DNA of 6,878 nucleotides from Bacteroidales bacterium (GTDB taxonomy: Bacteria; Bacteroidota; Bacteroidia; Bacteroidales; UBA7960). Shown here piece by piece: positions 1-6,633 of this stretch. Every line of letters begins with the position of its first letter. The first letter of the stretch is position 1. The notes below the pieces were generated by a model. That model was not told the origin of the DNA, made no database searches, and worked only from the letters and a program-made list of their open reading frames with translations. The position numbers and the translations under genes are program-made. Location of the stretch: assembly GCA_003557765.1 (NCBI GenBank), contig PWNO01000096.1:1-6878 (forward strand), in the 5' to 3' direction.

Positions 1-1
1 G

Positions 2-505
2 GCGAGAACCTCAGTGGCTTTTGTTGATGACGATCGTACCAGTATGGCGATTATCCTGATCAGCGACGGGGAAAGTCACGAGGATGACCCCGTGGAATAT
101 GCCAGGATGGCTGCTGAAAGGGGAATCGTCATACATACCGTGGGGGTGGGAAGCCGTGAAGGTGCCCCCATTCCGGTGTATGAAAACGACAGGATGACAG
201 GCCACATGCGAGACGGGGACGGACGGGTAATCATCACGCGGTATGATGAAGATACGATGCGGGAAATCGCCCGGGTAACAGGTGGCGTGTTTCGCCATGG
301 CAGCGGTCCTGATCTGGGTCTAAACCAAATCATGGAGGAGATCCGTGAAATGGAGAAAGAAGCTTATGATACCAGTGTGTTTGCGGATTATGAAAGCCGT
401 TTTCATTATGTGCTCGCCCTGGCACTTATTTTGCTGATCCTGGATGTGGTGATCATGGACAGGAAAAACAGGTACCTGAAGCGCCTGAGATTGTTTAAAA
501 CTTGA
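2..505 (+). CDS. batB: BatB, VWA-domain membrane protein (C-terminal part; 5' end outside window)
   Basis: The reading frame is open to the window edge, so this is the last 167 codons of a longer gene; the GTG at 14 is an internal Val codon rather than the start. The fragment begins late in a von Willebrand factor A domain: an ILISDGE strand carries the Asp that normally completes the MIDAS metal site, followed by a GIVIHTVGVGS strand and the GGVFRHGSG segment. The earlier DxSxS part of the MIDAS lies off the window. After the domain come a charged stretch (YDTSVFADYESRF) and one hydrophobic span (about HYVLALALILLILDVVIM), ending in a basic DRKNRYLKRLRLF tail that should be cytoplasmic. BatA and BatB are similar paralogues; position directly before batC and the tail favour BatB. 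In the family these proteins are inner-membrane parts of an aerotolerance and envelope-stress complex. Family call is firm, A versus B slightly less so. Confidence 0.88.
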   Translation, partial: ARTSVAFVDDDRTSMAIILISDGESHEDDPVEYARMAAERGIVIHTVGVGSREGAPIPVYENDRMTGHMRDGDGRVIITRYDEDTMREIARVTGGVFRHGSGPDLGLNQIMEEIREMEKEAYDTSVFADYESRFHYVLALALILLILDVVIMDRKNRYLKRLRLFKT

Positions 506-570
506 TAAAGTGATGACTTTTAGACATTTCGACTTTTTGACATTTTGACATGAATTGAACACCTATTAAT
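506..570. repeat. batB-batC intergenic gap with five-unit 8-bp tandem repeat (units at 515-554)
   Basis: Five consecutive octamers starting with GAC run from 515 to 554: GACTTTTA, GACATTTC, GACTTTTT, GACATTTT and GACATGAA. The first four fit GAC(A/T)TTTN and the fifth is degenerate. The array ends 16 nt before the batC start codon and fills most of the only sizeable gap in this part of the bat operon. I see no clear Shine-Dalgarno sequence or promoter here. The periodicity is directly visible; any role (protein binding, mRNA spacing, slippage-prone repeat) is unknown. Confidence 0.7.
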
Positions 571-1329
571 ATGATTCAACGATTGATCATCTTCTTATTA
601 GGGGTTTTTTGTCTCACGCATTTGCATGCCAGTGATGCACGCAACTTGCTCAGGGAGGGTAACCGCCTATTTGAAGCGGAGCAATATGTTGAAGCCGAGG
701 CGAAATACCGGGCTGCCCTGGAGATCGACCGGGACAATGCCGATGCCTTATTCAACCTGGGCAATGCCCTTTACCGGCAAGGATACCTGGATGAGGCGCA
801 GCGGGTCTTTGAATCATTGAGCCGTGATTTTGATGACGAGAAAAGGTTGTCGGATGCCCTGCATAACCTTGGCAACAGCTTCCTGGGGCAGCAGCGCATA
901 CCTGAAAGCATGGAAGCTTACAAGGATGCCTTGCGCATCTCCCCTGACCAGGAAGATACCCGCTATAACCTTGCTTATGCCCGGCGTCTGTTGCAGGAGA
1001 TGCCACCACAGGGTCAGCCACAGGCGGGTGAAGAGCCACAAAATGACGATGCGGAAGAAGACCAGGAAGGAATTGGACAGCCGCAGCCTGATAAAGGTGA
1101 TGACCCTGAAACAGATGAAGACCCGGGCGAAGAAGAGGAGCCTGCCAAACCAGAGCCTGGCCCCATGGATGTGGTGGAAGATGATAGTCCCGGACGACTG
1201 GATGAGTTAACAAAAGAGGATGCCGAACGCCTGCTCGATGCGCTCAGGAGAGAGGAAGAGCGAATACAGCAGCAAGTGAACCGGTTCGATACCATACCGG
1301 ATACCCTCAGAATAGAAAAAGAGTGGTGA
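571..1329 (+). CDS. batC: BatC, exported TPR protein with acidic Pro/Glu linker
   Basis: A 252-residue protein. It starts with a hydrophobic signal sequence (about 1-20, likely cleavage after LHA). Tetratricopeptide repeats follow at about 22-55, 56-89 and 93-127, with a partial one to about 142; the GNALYRQGYLDEA and YKDALRISPD segments are typical. Residues about 144-206 form a low-complexity stretch rich in Pro, Gln, Glu and Asp. A conserved-looking C-terminal helix (LTKEDAERLLDALRREEERI, from 213) is characteristic of BatC and probably a partner-binding element. Role from family knowledge: a periplasmic TPR scaffold for the BatA/BatB VWA proteins. It lies 65 nt after batB. The ATG at 571 is chosen because it directly precedes the signal sequence; no clear Shine-Dalgarno sequence is present, as is usual in Bacteroidota. 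The stop lies 17 nt before the preferred batD start. Confidence 0.9.
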   Translation: MIQRLIIFLLGVFCLTHLHASDARNLLREGNRLFEAEQYVEAEAKYRAALEIDRDNADALFNLGNALYRQGYLDEAQRVFESLSRDFDDEKRLSDALHNLGNSFLGQQRIPESMEAYKDALRISPDQEDTRYNLAYARRLLQEMPPQGQPQAGEEPQNDDAEEDQEGIGQPQPDKGDDPETDEDPGEEEEPAKPEPGPMDVVEDDSPGRLDELTKEDAERLLDALRREEERIQQQVNRFDTIPDTLRIEKEW

Positions 1330-1346
1330 GTGAAAATGATCATGCC

Positions 1347-3182
1347 ATGATAAGACCATTGGTATATATGATGTGCTGGATGCTATTAGGCCATGCACCC
1401 GTCTTGGCCGGTGACATTTCATTCCAGGTTTCCGTCCCGCAAAGTGTGGCGGAAGGCGAGCGTTTCCGGGTTACCTGGACCCTCAATGCCCGCCCTGATG
1501 ATTTTTCAGCACCTTCTTTTGAGAGCTTCAGGATGATATCCGGACCGAGCACGTCGTCCAGCACATCTACACAGATCATCAACAACCAGATGACCACTAC
1601 AATATCTTACTCCTTTACATTTGTGCTTGAAGCCACGGAGCAAGGTACTTTTGTCATTCCACCTGCGACGGCCGTGATTGATGGACAGAAATACACCAGT
1701 GATACCGGTCGTGTGGAAGTAAGCGATGCCTCTGCTACCCCTACCCAGCCGCATGAATCCCGTGAGCCGGACACGTCACGTACCCGGCCTGGACCCGACG
1801 ACATCTTTATCAGGACAGAAATAAGTAATACCACCCCATTCCGGGGTGAGCAGGTCATCGTCAGCTATAAGCTCTATACCAGGTTGTCTGTGCAACGCTA
1901 TAATATTGAGCGACTGCCGGGCTTTCAGGGATTGTGGACAGAAAATATCACACCTTCAGGTCAGCCTGTAATTACCCAGGAACAGGTTAACGGGCACTTT
2001 TACCAGGTGGCAGAAATCAGAAGGATGGCTGTATTCCCCCAACGAAGTGGCAATATTACCATTGATGCCATGGATGTCGAAACCCTGGTACGTTTGCCTG
2101 CTGATGATCGGCGAAGACCCGGGAGCATATTCGACGATTTCTTTGGCGGATCACCATTCGACCGGCATCGCACAATTTCGCATCAAGTGCGGGCTGAACC
2201 GGTCGTCCTGAATGTCCAGCCTTTGCCTGCAGAAGGTCAACCGGATGATTTTACCGGCCTTGTTGGACAATTTGAGCTGGAGGCCAGCCTGGATTCCCGC
2301 AGCATTGACGTCAATGATGCTGCCACGCTCCAGGTAACCTTATCAGGTGAGGGGAACATCCGCATGGCTGAGCTTCCTGACTTTTCATTTCCGCAGCAAC
2401 TTGATGTGTTTGACCCGCAGGTAGCGGACGATATCCACATCACACGCTCGGGTATACGTGGCAGCATGATTTTTGACTACGTGATCATTGCAAGGACCAC
2501 AGGAACATTTGACATCCCTGCCACCCGTGTTAGCTATTTTGACCCTGAACAGCGTGCATACCGAACGGCCACTTCGGGTCCTTTGCAACTGCAAGTGAAA
2601 GGTGATCCGGCAGTAATGAGCGCACATCCAAATGGCATGCCTGAAGCACGTTGGATGGCTGAAGATATTCGCTTCATCCACACCGGATCAGTCAACTGGC
2701 AGCAGGCGGGTGAAGTTTTCTATCGGAGTACGCGATTTTTCATGCTTGCAGCCATTCCCATCCTGCTCCTGATCATATTCCTTTTATTATGGTATAAACA
2801 CAGGCAAAACATAGCGGATATCCAAGGCATGCGCATGAAAAAAGCCAGGAAGGTTGCTGTAAAAAGGCTCAAACATGCGCAAAGACTCTTAAGGGAAAAC
2901 AGGAAGGAAGCCTTTTTTGAAGAAATATTCCGGGCCCTTTGGGGCTATGTGTCTGACCGACTTGACATTCCCGTTTCCCGTCTCAACAAGGAAAATGTAG
3001 CATCCGCATTTGATTCGCGTCAGATACCATCCGGGCTGGCCACCCGTTTCCTGGATGGCCTTTATGCGTGTGAATATGCGCGTTTTGCACCGGCAGGAGA
3101 CGAAAGTCCCATGGACACCGTATACAATAAAGCCCTGGATACTATCGTGGCCATCGAAAAAGAATTAAGAAAAAATACTTAA
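1347..3182 (+). CDS. batD: BatD, aerotolerance protein with large periplasmic region and single membrane anchor
   Basis: The preferred start is the ATG at 1347, giving 611 residues, because a signal peptide (MIRPLVYMMCWMLLGHAPVLA, about 1-21) begins exactly there. The frame is open upstream to a GTG at 1323 that would overlap batC, but that start would put a charged stretch before the signal. The exported part carries beta-rich Ig-like repeats, a Ser/Thr-rich patch (about 64-85) and an FDDFFGGSPF motif (262-271), all typical of BatD. One strong hydrophobic span lies at about 464-484, followed by a basic cytoplasmic region of roughly 125 residues with predicted helices. Length and layout match the BatD family. 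Its biochemical activity is not established; in the operon it is thought to act with BatA, BatB, BatC and BatE at the inner membrane. Five nt separate it from batE, so the two are almost certainly co-transcribed. Confidence 0.9.
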   Translation: MIRPLVYMMCWMLLGHAPVLAGDISFQVSVPQSVAEGERFRVTWTLNARPDDFSAPSFESFRMISGPSTSSSTSTQIINNQMTTTISYSFTFVLEATEQGTFVIPPATAVIDGQKYTSDTGRVEVSDASATPTQPHESREPDTSRTRPGPDDIFIRTEISNTTPFRGEQVIVSYKLYTRLSVQRYNIERLPGFQGLWTENITPSGQPVITQEQVNGHFYQVAEIRRMAVFPQRSGNITIDAMDVETLVRLPADDRRRPGSIFDDFFGGSPFDRHRTISHQVRAEPVVLNVQPLPAEGQPDDFTGLVGQFELEASLDSRSIDVNDAATLQVTLSGEGNIRMAELPDFSFPQQLDVFDPQVADDIHITRSGIRGSMIFDYVIIARTTGTFDIPATRVSYFDPEQRAYRTATSGPLQLQVKGDPAVMSAHPNGMPEARWMAEDIRFIHTGSVNWQQAGEVFYRSTRFFMLAAIPILLLIIFLLLWYKHRQNIADIQGMRMKKARKVAVKRLKHAQRLLRENRKEAFFEEIFRALWGYVSDRLDIPVSRLNKENVASAFDSRQIPSGLATRFLDGLYACEYARFAPAGDESPMDTVYNKALDTIVAIEKELRKNT

Positions 3183-3187
3183 GTAAG

Positions 3188-3952
3188 ATGAGGTTGAGGA
3201 TTTTGCCATTATTATGGCTCTTGTTAATGCTTTCCGTTGTATTGTCCCGGGCACAGTCACCAGATAGCCTCATGGAGCAGGCCAACCTGGCATACATGGA
3301 TGAATCCTGGGATGAAGCTATGGACATATATAAGACAATCCTTCAAATGGAGGTGGAATCTGCGCCATTGTATTATAACATGGGCAACACAGCTTATCAG
3401 CTGGGAGAACTCGGAAGGGCCATTCTCTATTATGAACGGGCATTGCGGTTGAATCCATCTTACGAACCCGCCCTGCATAACCTGGAACTCGCGCGTAACG
3501 GCATCATCAACCCCATCGAAAGCATTCCGTCCTTGTTTTATCAACGCTGGCATGAAGATTTCATAGCCCTGTTTTCTGCAGATACATGGGCGATCGCATT
3601 GATCATCGGATTGACCCTGTGTGTTCTTTCTATTGCATTATTTTTCCTGAAGCAAGTCATATGGCAGAAAAAGCTGTTTTTTTCTCTGGCTGCGTTGTTC
3701 CTTCTGCTTACCCTGATCGCGGCTTATGCTGCGCAACGGCAATATCACCGCCTGAGGCATAAGCAGGAGGTCATTGTCGTGGAAGAAGTGCTCACGGTGC
3801 GGAGTGCTCCTGCGGGAAGAGGCATGGAACTATTCAGGGCTTATGAAGGAACAAAAGCGGAGGTCATTCATCAGATGGATTCCTGGAAAGAGCTTCGTTT
3901 TCCTGACGGCAATGTGGGCTGGGTGGATTCTGCGGATGTAGAGCAAATTTAG
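3188..3952 (+). CDS. batE: BatE, TPR protein with two membrane spans and SH3-like domain
   Basis: A 254-residue protein. It has an N-terminal signal sequence (about 1-22, ending SRA-Q) and two TPR units at about 25-55 and 59-93 (LYYNMGNTAYQLGELGRAILYYERAL region). Two hydrophobic spans follow at about 133-154 and 162-181. The C-terminal 60 residues (about 194-254) look like a bacterial SH3 domain: EVLTVRSAPAG, then GTKAEVIHQMDSWKELRFPDGNVGWV. This order is the standard BatE layout. The topology implies that both the TPR and SH3 parts face the periplasm, where SH3 domains often contact cell wall or partner proteins; that is inference. It is the last gene of the bat operon here. Its stop lies 17 nt from the stop of the convergent Spy-like gene. 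Confidence 0.9.
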   Translation: MRLRILPLLWLLLMLSVVLSRAQSPDSLMEQANLAYMDESWDEAMDIYKTILQMEVESAPLYYNMGNTAYQLGELGRAILYYERALRLNPSYEPALHNLELARNGIINPIESIPSLFYQRWHEDFIALFSADTWAIALIIGLTLCVLSIALFFLKQVIWQKKLFFSLAALFLLLTLIAAYAAQRQYHRLRHKQEVIVVEEVLTVRSAPAGRGMELFRAYEGTKAEVIHQMDSWKELRFPDGNVGWVDSADVEQI

Positions 3953-3969
3953 CTCCTTGTTACCTGAGA

Positions 3970-4479
3970 TCAATCCCTCCGGTCATCAGACCGATGCCTG
4001 CGCTGTGCTTCCCTGAAAAGCATGCGGTTAAAATCACGCTCTGCATCGAAAAGCAGGGCGACCTGTTTTACGCTGATGACTTCCAGCAGCTTTTTGGTAT
4101 ACTCGCGGCGTAAGGCAGCCGATTCTTCGAAACGGGTCAGCTCAGCTTCCACATACCTGGCAGCTTCCTCTGCTGTCATATCCTCGGGGTCAGGCATTGC
4201 TTCCAGTTTATCACGGAAACCGCTGGAGATCTCATCCACCTTTTGGGTGTATGCATTATAGATGGGCCAGAACAGTTTGGCTTCATCAGTGCTCAGCGAC
4301 AGCTTGCTGGTGATATATGAAATGCGTCTTGCTTCAATGGCTTCCTTACGAGCATCATGACCCCGTTGCTCCTGGCGCCGGGGGCTTTGTGCATGGGTGC
4401 TGTAGACGACTGCAAGCATAAACAGGGTGACAAGAAAAAAATGCACCCCCAGTTGACTTATTTGCTTTGTTGATATCAT
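3970..4479 (-). CDS. Spy/CpxP-like exported helical protein, probable envelope sensor partner of the ECF sigma system
   Basis: A 169-residue protein with a clear signal peptide (about 1-30, STHA-Q). The mature part is almost entirely predicted helix: a basic stretch (RKEAIEARRISYITSKL), an LSLSTDEAKLFWPIYNAY segment (60-77), an acidic DPEDMTAEEAARYVEAEL helix and a final long helix with LLEVISVKQVALLFDAERDF. This pattern matches the Bacteroidota proteins often annotated as sensor of ECF-type sigma factor, related to the Spy/CpxP LTxxQ family, although a canonical LTxxQ motif is not visible. Family members are periplasmic and act as chaperones or stress/metal sensors. The C-terminus is Arg-rich (RRHRSDDRRD). 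The gene lies 14 nt after the end of the open frame that follows the anti-sigma candidate, in the same orientation as the sigma gene, so it probably belongs to that transcription unit. The exact ligand cannot be told from sequence. Confidence 0.75.
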   Translation of the reverse strand: MISTKQISQLGVHFFLVTLFMLAVVYSTHAQSPRRQEQRGHDARKEAIEARRISYITSKLSLSTDEAKLFWPIYNAYTQKVDEISSGFRDKLEAMPDPEDMTAEEAARYVEAELTRFEESAALRREYTKKLLEVISVKQVALLFDAERDFNRMLFREAQRRHRSDDRRD

Positions 4480-4493
4480 AGTGATTGCTTATT

Positions 4494-4700
4494 TTAGTCC
4501 AGTGAAGATAATAAATAACTGCTTTCAATGCCATAATAACCCGCTTCCTCAAAAAGCATTTCCATTATGTCATCGTAATCATTCAGTTCGTTGGCATCAT
4601 AAAGCTCCAGTTCATACATGATCTCATCAGCACTCAGGTCTGATTCCAACACCATATCATAAATGTCCTGACGATCAAAATCGCTGAAAAAGGAGAAATA
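4494..4700 (-). pseudogene. In-frame continuation after the anti-sigma stop: acidic C-terminal tail (68 codons)
   Basis: After the TAA at 4701-4703 the same frame continues for 68 sense codons to a TAA at 4494-4496. The translation contains 20 Asp/Glu and a single Arg. It holds two similar segments, DIYDMVLESD and DIMEMLFEEA, around a DEIMYELELYD core, and ends SSYLLSSLD. From memory, acidic tails of this style form the C-terminal end of the small membrane proteins that follow Bacteroidota ECF sigma genes, so this is most likely the severed end of the upstream gene. If translated separately, the first ATG is at 4653-4655, giving 53 residues with no signal peptide; an AGGA lies 10 nt before it. 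That start falls inside the apparent domain, which argues against an independent gene. Whether the break is real, a sequence error or read through cannot be settled here. Confidence 0.6.
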
Positions 4701-5012
4701 TTAAAAGTCGATGGCATGTTCTTCGAGGACAGCATAGTCGTTCACGGTGTCACTACGCATGAAAAACAGGGATATGGTGAGGCTGACAAGCAGCAACAAG
4801 CTGGCGGCTATGGCCAGCACCTGCTTCGGTGCGAACGGAACATCCTGGATCTGCTTAGAATCCGCTTCACGACACCTGGATAAGATATCACCGCTTAGGT
4901 TATCAAAATAACCTTCAGGTGTCTCAAACCCGGCATCTTTGTTTTCGCGGGGGAGACTGCTTCTGAGTTCCTTCAGCTCCTTGTTGATGGCCTCTTTATT
5001 ATCTTTTTTCAT
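4701..5012 (-). CDS. Small single-span membrane protein, candidate anti-sigma factor (apparently truncated)
   Basis: A 103-residue protein: a charged, helical cytoplasmic part (about 1-62) containing FETPEGYFDNLSGDIL (29-44), one hydrophobic span (about 64-85, VLAIAASLLLLVSLTISLFF) and only about 18 residues beyond it before the stop. The TPEGYFDNL motif is shared by small Bacteroidota membrane proteins encoded directly after ECF sigma factors. By position and topology it is a candidate anti-sigma factor, with the N-terminus binding the sigma factor in the cytoplasm and the C-terminus in the periplasm. It has no HxxxCxxC zinc anti-sigma motif and only one Cys, so the assignment rests on context. 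The in-frame TAA at 4701-4703 cuts it off from a 68-codon acidic extension that looks like its natural C-terminus; the full protein would be about 172 residues. It starts 48 nt after the sigma gene stop, behind a possible ECF promoter. Confidence 0.6.
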   Translation of the reverse strand: MKKDNKEAINKELKELRSSLPRENKDAGFETPEGYFDNLSGDILSRCREADSKQIQDVPFAPKQVLAIAASLLLLVSLTISLFFMRSDTVNDYAVLEEHAIDF

Positions 5013-5031
5013 TGCTCGCTGGCTTTTTACA

Positions 5032-5058
5032 TTAGACGGAAAAACATGACAAAGGTTT
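5032..5058 (-). promoter_or_regulatory. Possible ECF-type promoter before the anti-sigma candidate
   Basis: Read on the minus strand, the 48-nt gap between the sigma gene and the next gene contains AAACCT (5058-5053) as a -35 candidate and CGTCTAA (5038-5032) as a -10 candidate. The AACC and CGTC cores are 15 nt apart. AAC-type -35 and CGTC-type -10 elements at about this spacing are typical of ECF sigma promoters. Its location suggests that the sigma factor activates its own downstream genes, a common arrangement. It could equally be chance, since the region is AT-rich and the match was judged by eye. The distance from the -10 to the ATG is 19 nt, giving a very short leader. Confidence 0.4.
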
Positions 5059-5060
5059 AA

Positions 5061-5609
5061 TTATGAAACGACTGACTTCTCAATTTTTTTTACGGCATGA
5101 TGATAGGAAGCCTTCAGGGCGCCCACCGAAGTATCCAGTATTTCGGCCATGTCCTCGTACTTCATCTCATCGTAATAGCGCAAATTGAACACGGCTCTTT
5201 GTTTCTCTGGAAGCGACAGGATGGCTTTCTGCAGCTTTCTTTCCATCTCATTGCCCTGGTACCATGCATCTGCCTCCAGGGTTTCTTCCAGTTGCTTGCC
5301 CATATCCACCAAGGGCATCAGGTACCTTCGTTTCTTCTTTTTGAGAAAGGAAAGGGCCTCATTGGTGGCGATCCGGTACATCCAGGTATAGAGGGATGAA
5401 TCCTTCCGGAATTTGGGCAATGCCTTCCAGACCTTGATGAACACTTCCTGCACGATATCGTTGGCATCGTCATGACTGACTACCAGCCTTCTGATATGCC
5501 AGTAAATGGCTTCCTGGTATCTGTGCACGATGAATTGAAAGGCCCGGTCAGCTTGACCGTCTTTGGCATACAAGTCCAGCAATTCTTCGTCTGTATGGGA
5601 ATTTCTCAT
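5061..5609 (-). CDS. ECF-subfamily RNA polymerase sigma factor
   Basis: A 182-residue sigma-70 family protein with only regions 2 and 4, the ECF layout. Region 2 spans about 23-92 and includes DDANDIVQEVFIKVWKAL (core binding and -10 recognition) and the SSLYTWMYRIATNEALSFLKKK helix. A linker with an acidic stretch (about 100-120) follows. Region 4 spans about 124-178: LSLPEKQRAVFNLRYYDEMKYEDMAEIL, then the recognition helix TSVGALKASYHHAVKKIEK. It would direct RNA polymerase to a small set of promoters, probably envelope-stress or homeostasis genes given its exported and membrane-bound neighbours. The ATG at 5609 lies 22 nt after the transketolase C-subunit stop, leaving little room for its own promoter, so it is either co-transcribed with transketolase or driven from within that gene. 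The ligand or stress is unknown. Confidence 0.93.
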   Translation of the reverse strand: MRNSHTDEELLDLYAKDGQADRAFQFIVHRYQEAIYWHIRRLVVSHDDANDIVQEVFIKVWKALPKFRKDSSLYTWMYRIATNEALSFLKKKKRRYLMPLVDMGKQLEETLEADAWYQGNEMERKLQKAILSLPEKQRAVFNLRYYDEMKYEDMAEILDTSVGALKASYHHAVKKIEKSVVS

Positions 5610-5631
5610 CGACAGTGCGTAACAGCCCGGA

Positions 5632-6585
5632 TTATTTCCTTTTGATCACTTCTTTTACGGCTTGCACAATGTTATGGGCACTCAGGCCATATTTTTCCAT
5701 TAAATCATGCGGCTTGCCGCTTTCACCAAAACGGTCCCTCACTCCCACCATGTGCATCGGGGTCGGTTGCTCCCTGGCAAGCAGGTGTGCTATGGTGTCT
5801 CCTAGTCCGCCGTGCAGCTGATGTTCCTCAGCGGTGACAGCACAGCCTGTTTTGGCTACTGATTGTATGATGCATTCTGTGTCTAAAGGTTTAATCGTAT
5901 GAATGTTAAAAATGTCTGCCTGTATGCCTTCTTCATAAAGCTGCTTGCCGGCCTCTATCGCCTCCCATACCAGGTGGCCGGTGGCAAAGATGCTCACGTC
6001 ATCGCCTGCATTAAGTGAGATGGCCTTACCCATTTCAAAACGGTCGTCGAGGCTTGTAAAATTTGGCACCTTGGGGCGACCAAAGCGCAGATAGACCGGA
6101 CCCTGGTGCTCGGCGATGGCTGCCGCGGCCAGCCTTGTCTGGTTGTGATCACAGGGTACCACCACGCTCATGTTGGGTAACATACGCATCATGCCGATGT
6201 CCTCCAGCATCTGGTGTGTGGCGCCATCTTCTCCAAGGGTGAGACCTGCGTGGGAAGCACAGATCTTCACATTCTTTTCGGAGTAGGCGATGGACTGCCG
6301 GATCTGGTCATAAACACGTCCGGTGCTGAAGTTTGCAAAGGTGCCGGTATACGGAATTTTTCCCCCAATGGTCAGGCCTGCGGCGATGCCCATCATGTTG
6401 GCTTCTGCGATGCCTACCTGGAAAAAGCGGTCCGGAAACTCTTTCTGGAAGTCATTCATCTTCAGTGAGCCTGTCAGGTCGGCACAAAGGCCCACCACAT
6501 CCGGGTTTTTGCGTGCCACATCGAGCAGCCCCAATCCAAAACCAGAGCGTGTATCTTTTTTCTCTTCAAAAGTGTATGTGTTCAT
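5632..6585 (-). CDS. Transketolase, C-terminal subunit
   Basis: A 317-residue protein from the ATG at 6585; a TTG at 6612 could add nine residues but adds nothing family-like. It carries the pyrimidine-binding and C-terminal domains of transketolase: GLCADLTGSLKMNDF, FQVGIAEANMMGIAAGL (with Glu61, the residue that activates thiamine diphosphate), YTGTFANF, GLTLGEDGATHQMLEDIGMMR, then the C-terminal domain with TAEEHQLHGGLGDTIAHLLA. Together with the N-subunit encoded just upstream it should form the active enzyme, transferring two-carbon ketol units between sugar phosphates in the non-oxidative pentose phosphate pathway in the cytoplasm. A split transketolase of this type is common in Bacteroidota and Firmicutes. 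The related DXP synthase is a single long protein, and the dehydrogenase E1-beta family differs in its motifs. The intersubunit gene gap is 48 nt. Confidence 0.92.
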   Translation of the reverse strand: MNTYTFEEKKDTRSGFGLGLLDVARKNPDVVGLCADLTGSLKMNDFQKEFPDRFFQVGIAEANMMGIAAGLTIGGKIPYTGTFANFSTGRVYDQIRQSIAYSEKNVKICASHAGLTLGEDGATHQMLEDIGMMRMLPNMSVVVPCDHNQTRLAAAAIAEHQGPVYLRFGRPKVPNFTSLDDRFEMGKAISLNAGDDVSIFATGHLVWEAIEAGKQLYEEGIQADIFNIHTIKPLDTECIIQSVAKTGCAVTAEEHQLHGGLGDTIAHLLAREQPTPMHMVGVRDRFGESGKPHDLMEKYGLSAHNIVQAVKEVIKRK

Positions 6586-6633
6586 GGTATGATCGTTTTT
6601 TCTAAAGGTCAAAAGGAAATAGGTTGTAATGCT

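Noticed and set aside
752..1213. 153-codon minus-strand open frame opposite batC
   Set aside because: It lies wholly inside the well-supported batC gene, its translation is rich in His, Pro and Gln with no recognisable domain, and it is best explained as a shadow of biased codons.
1014..1343. 109-codon minus-strand open frame opposite the BatC acidic linker
   Set aside because: Its Ser/Gly/Pro-rich translation is simply the complement of the Glu/Asp/Pro-rich linker codons.
1323..1346. GTG at 1323 as the batD start
   Set aside because: It would overlap batC and place eight mostly polar residues before the signal peptide that begins exactly at the ATG at 1347.
3944..3960. Inverted repeat GAGC-N7-GCTC at the batE stop
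   Set aside because: A four-bp stem with a seven-base loop and no T-run is expected by chance.
3980..3993. Inverted repeat CGGTC-ATCA-GACCG near the convergent junction, as a terminator
   Set aside because: The stem is only 5 bp, lies inside the last codons of the Spy-like gene and has no T-run on either strand.
4691..4696. AGGAGA as a ribosome binding site for the small open frame after the anti-sigma stop
   Set aside because: It is on the plus strand, whereas the open frame is on the minus strand, where it reads TCTCCT.
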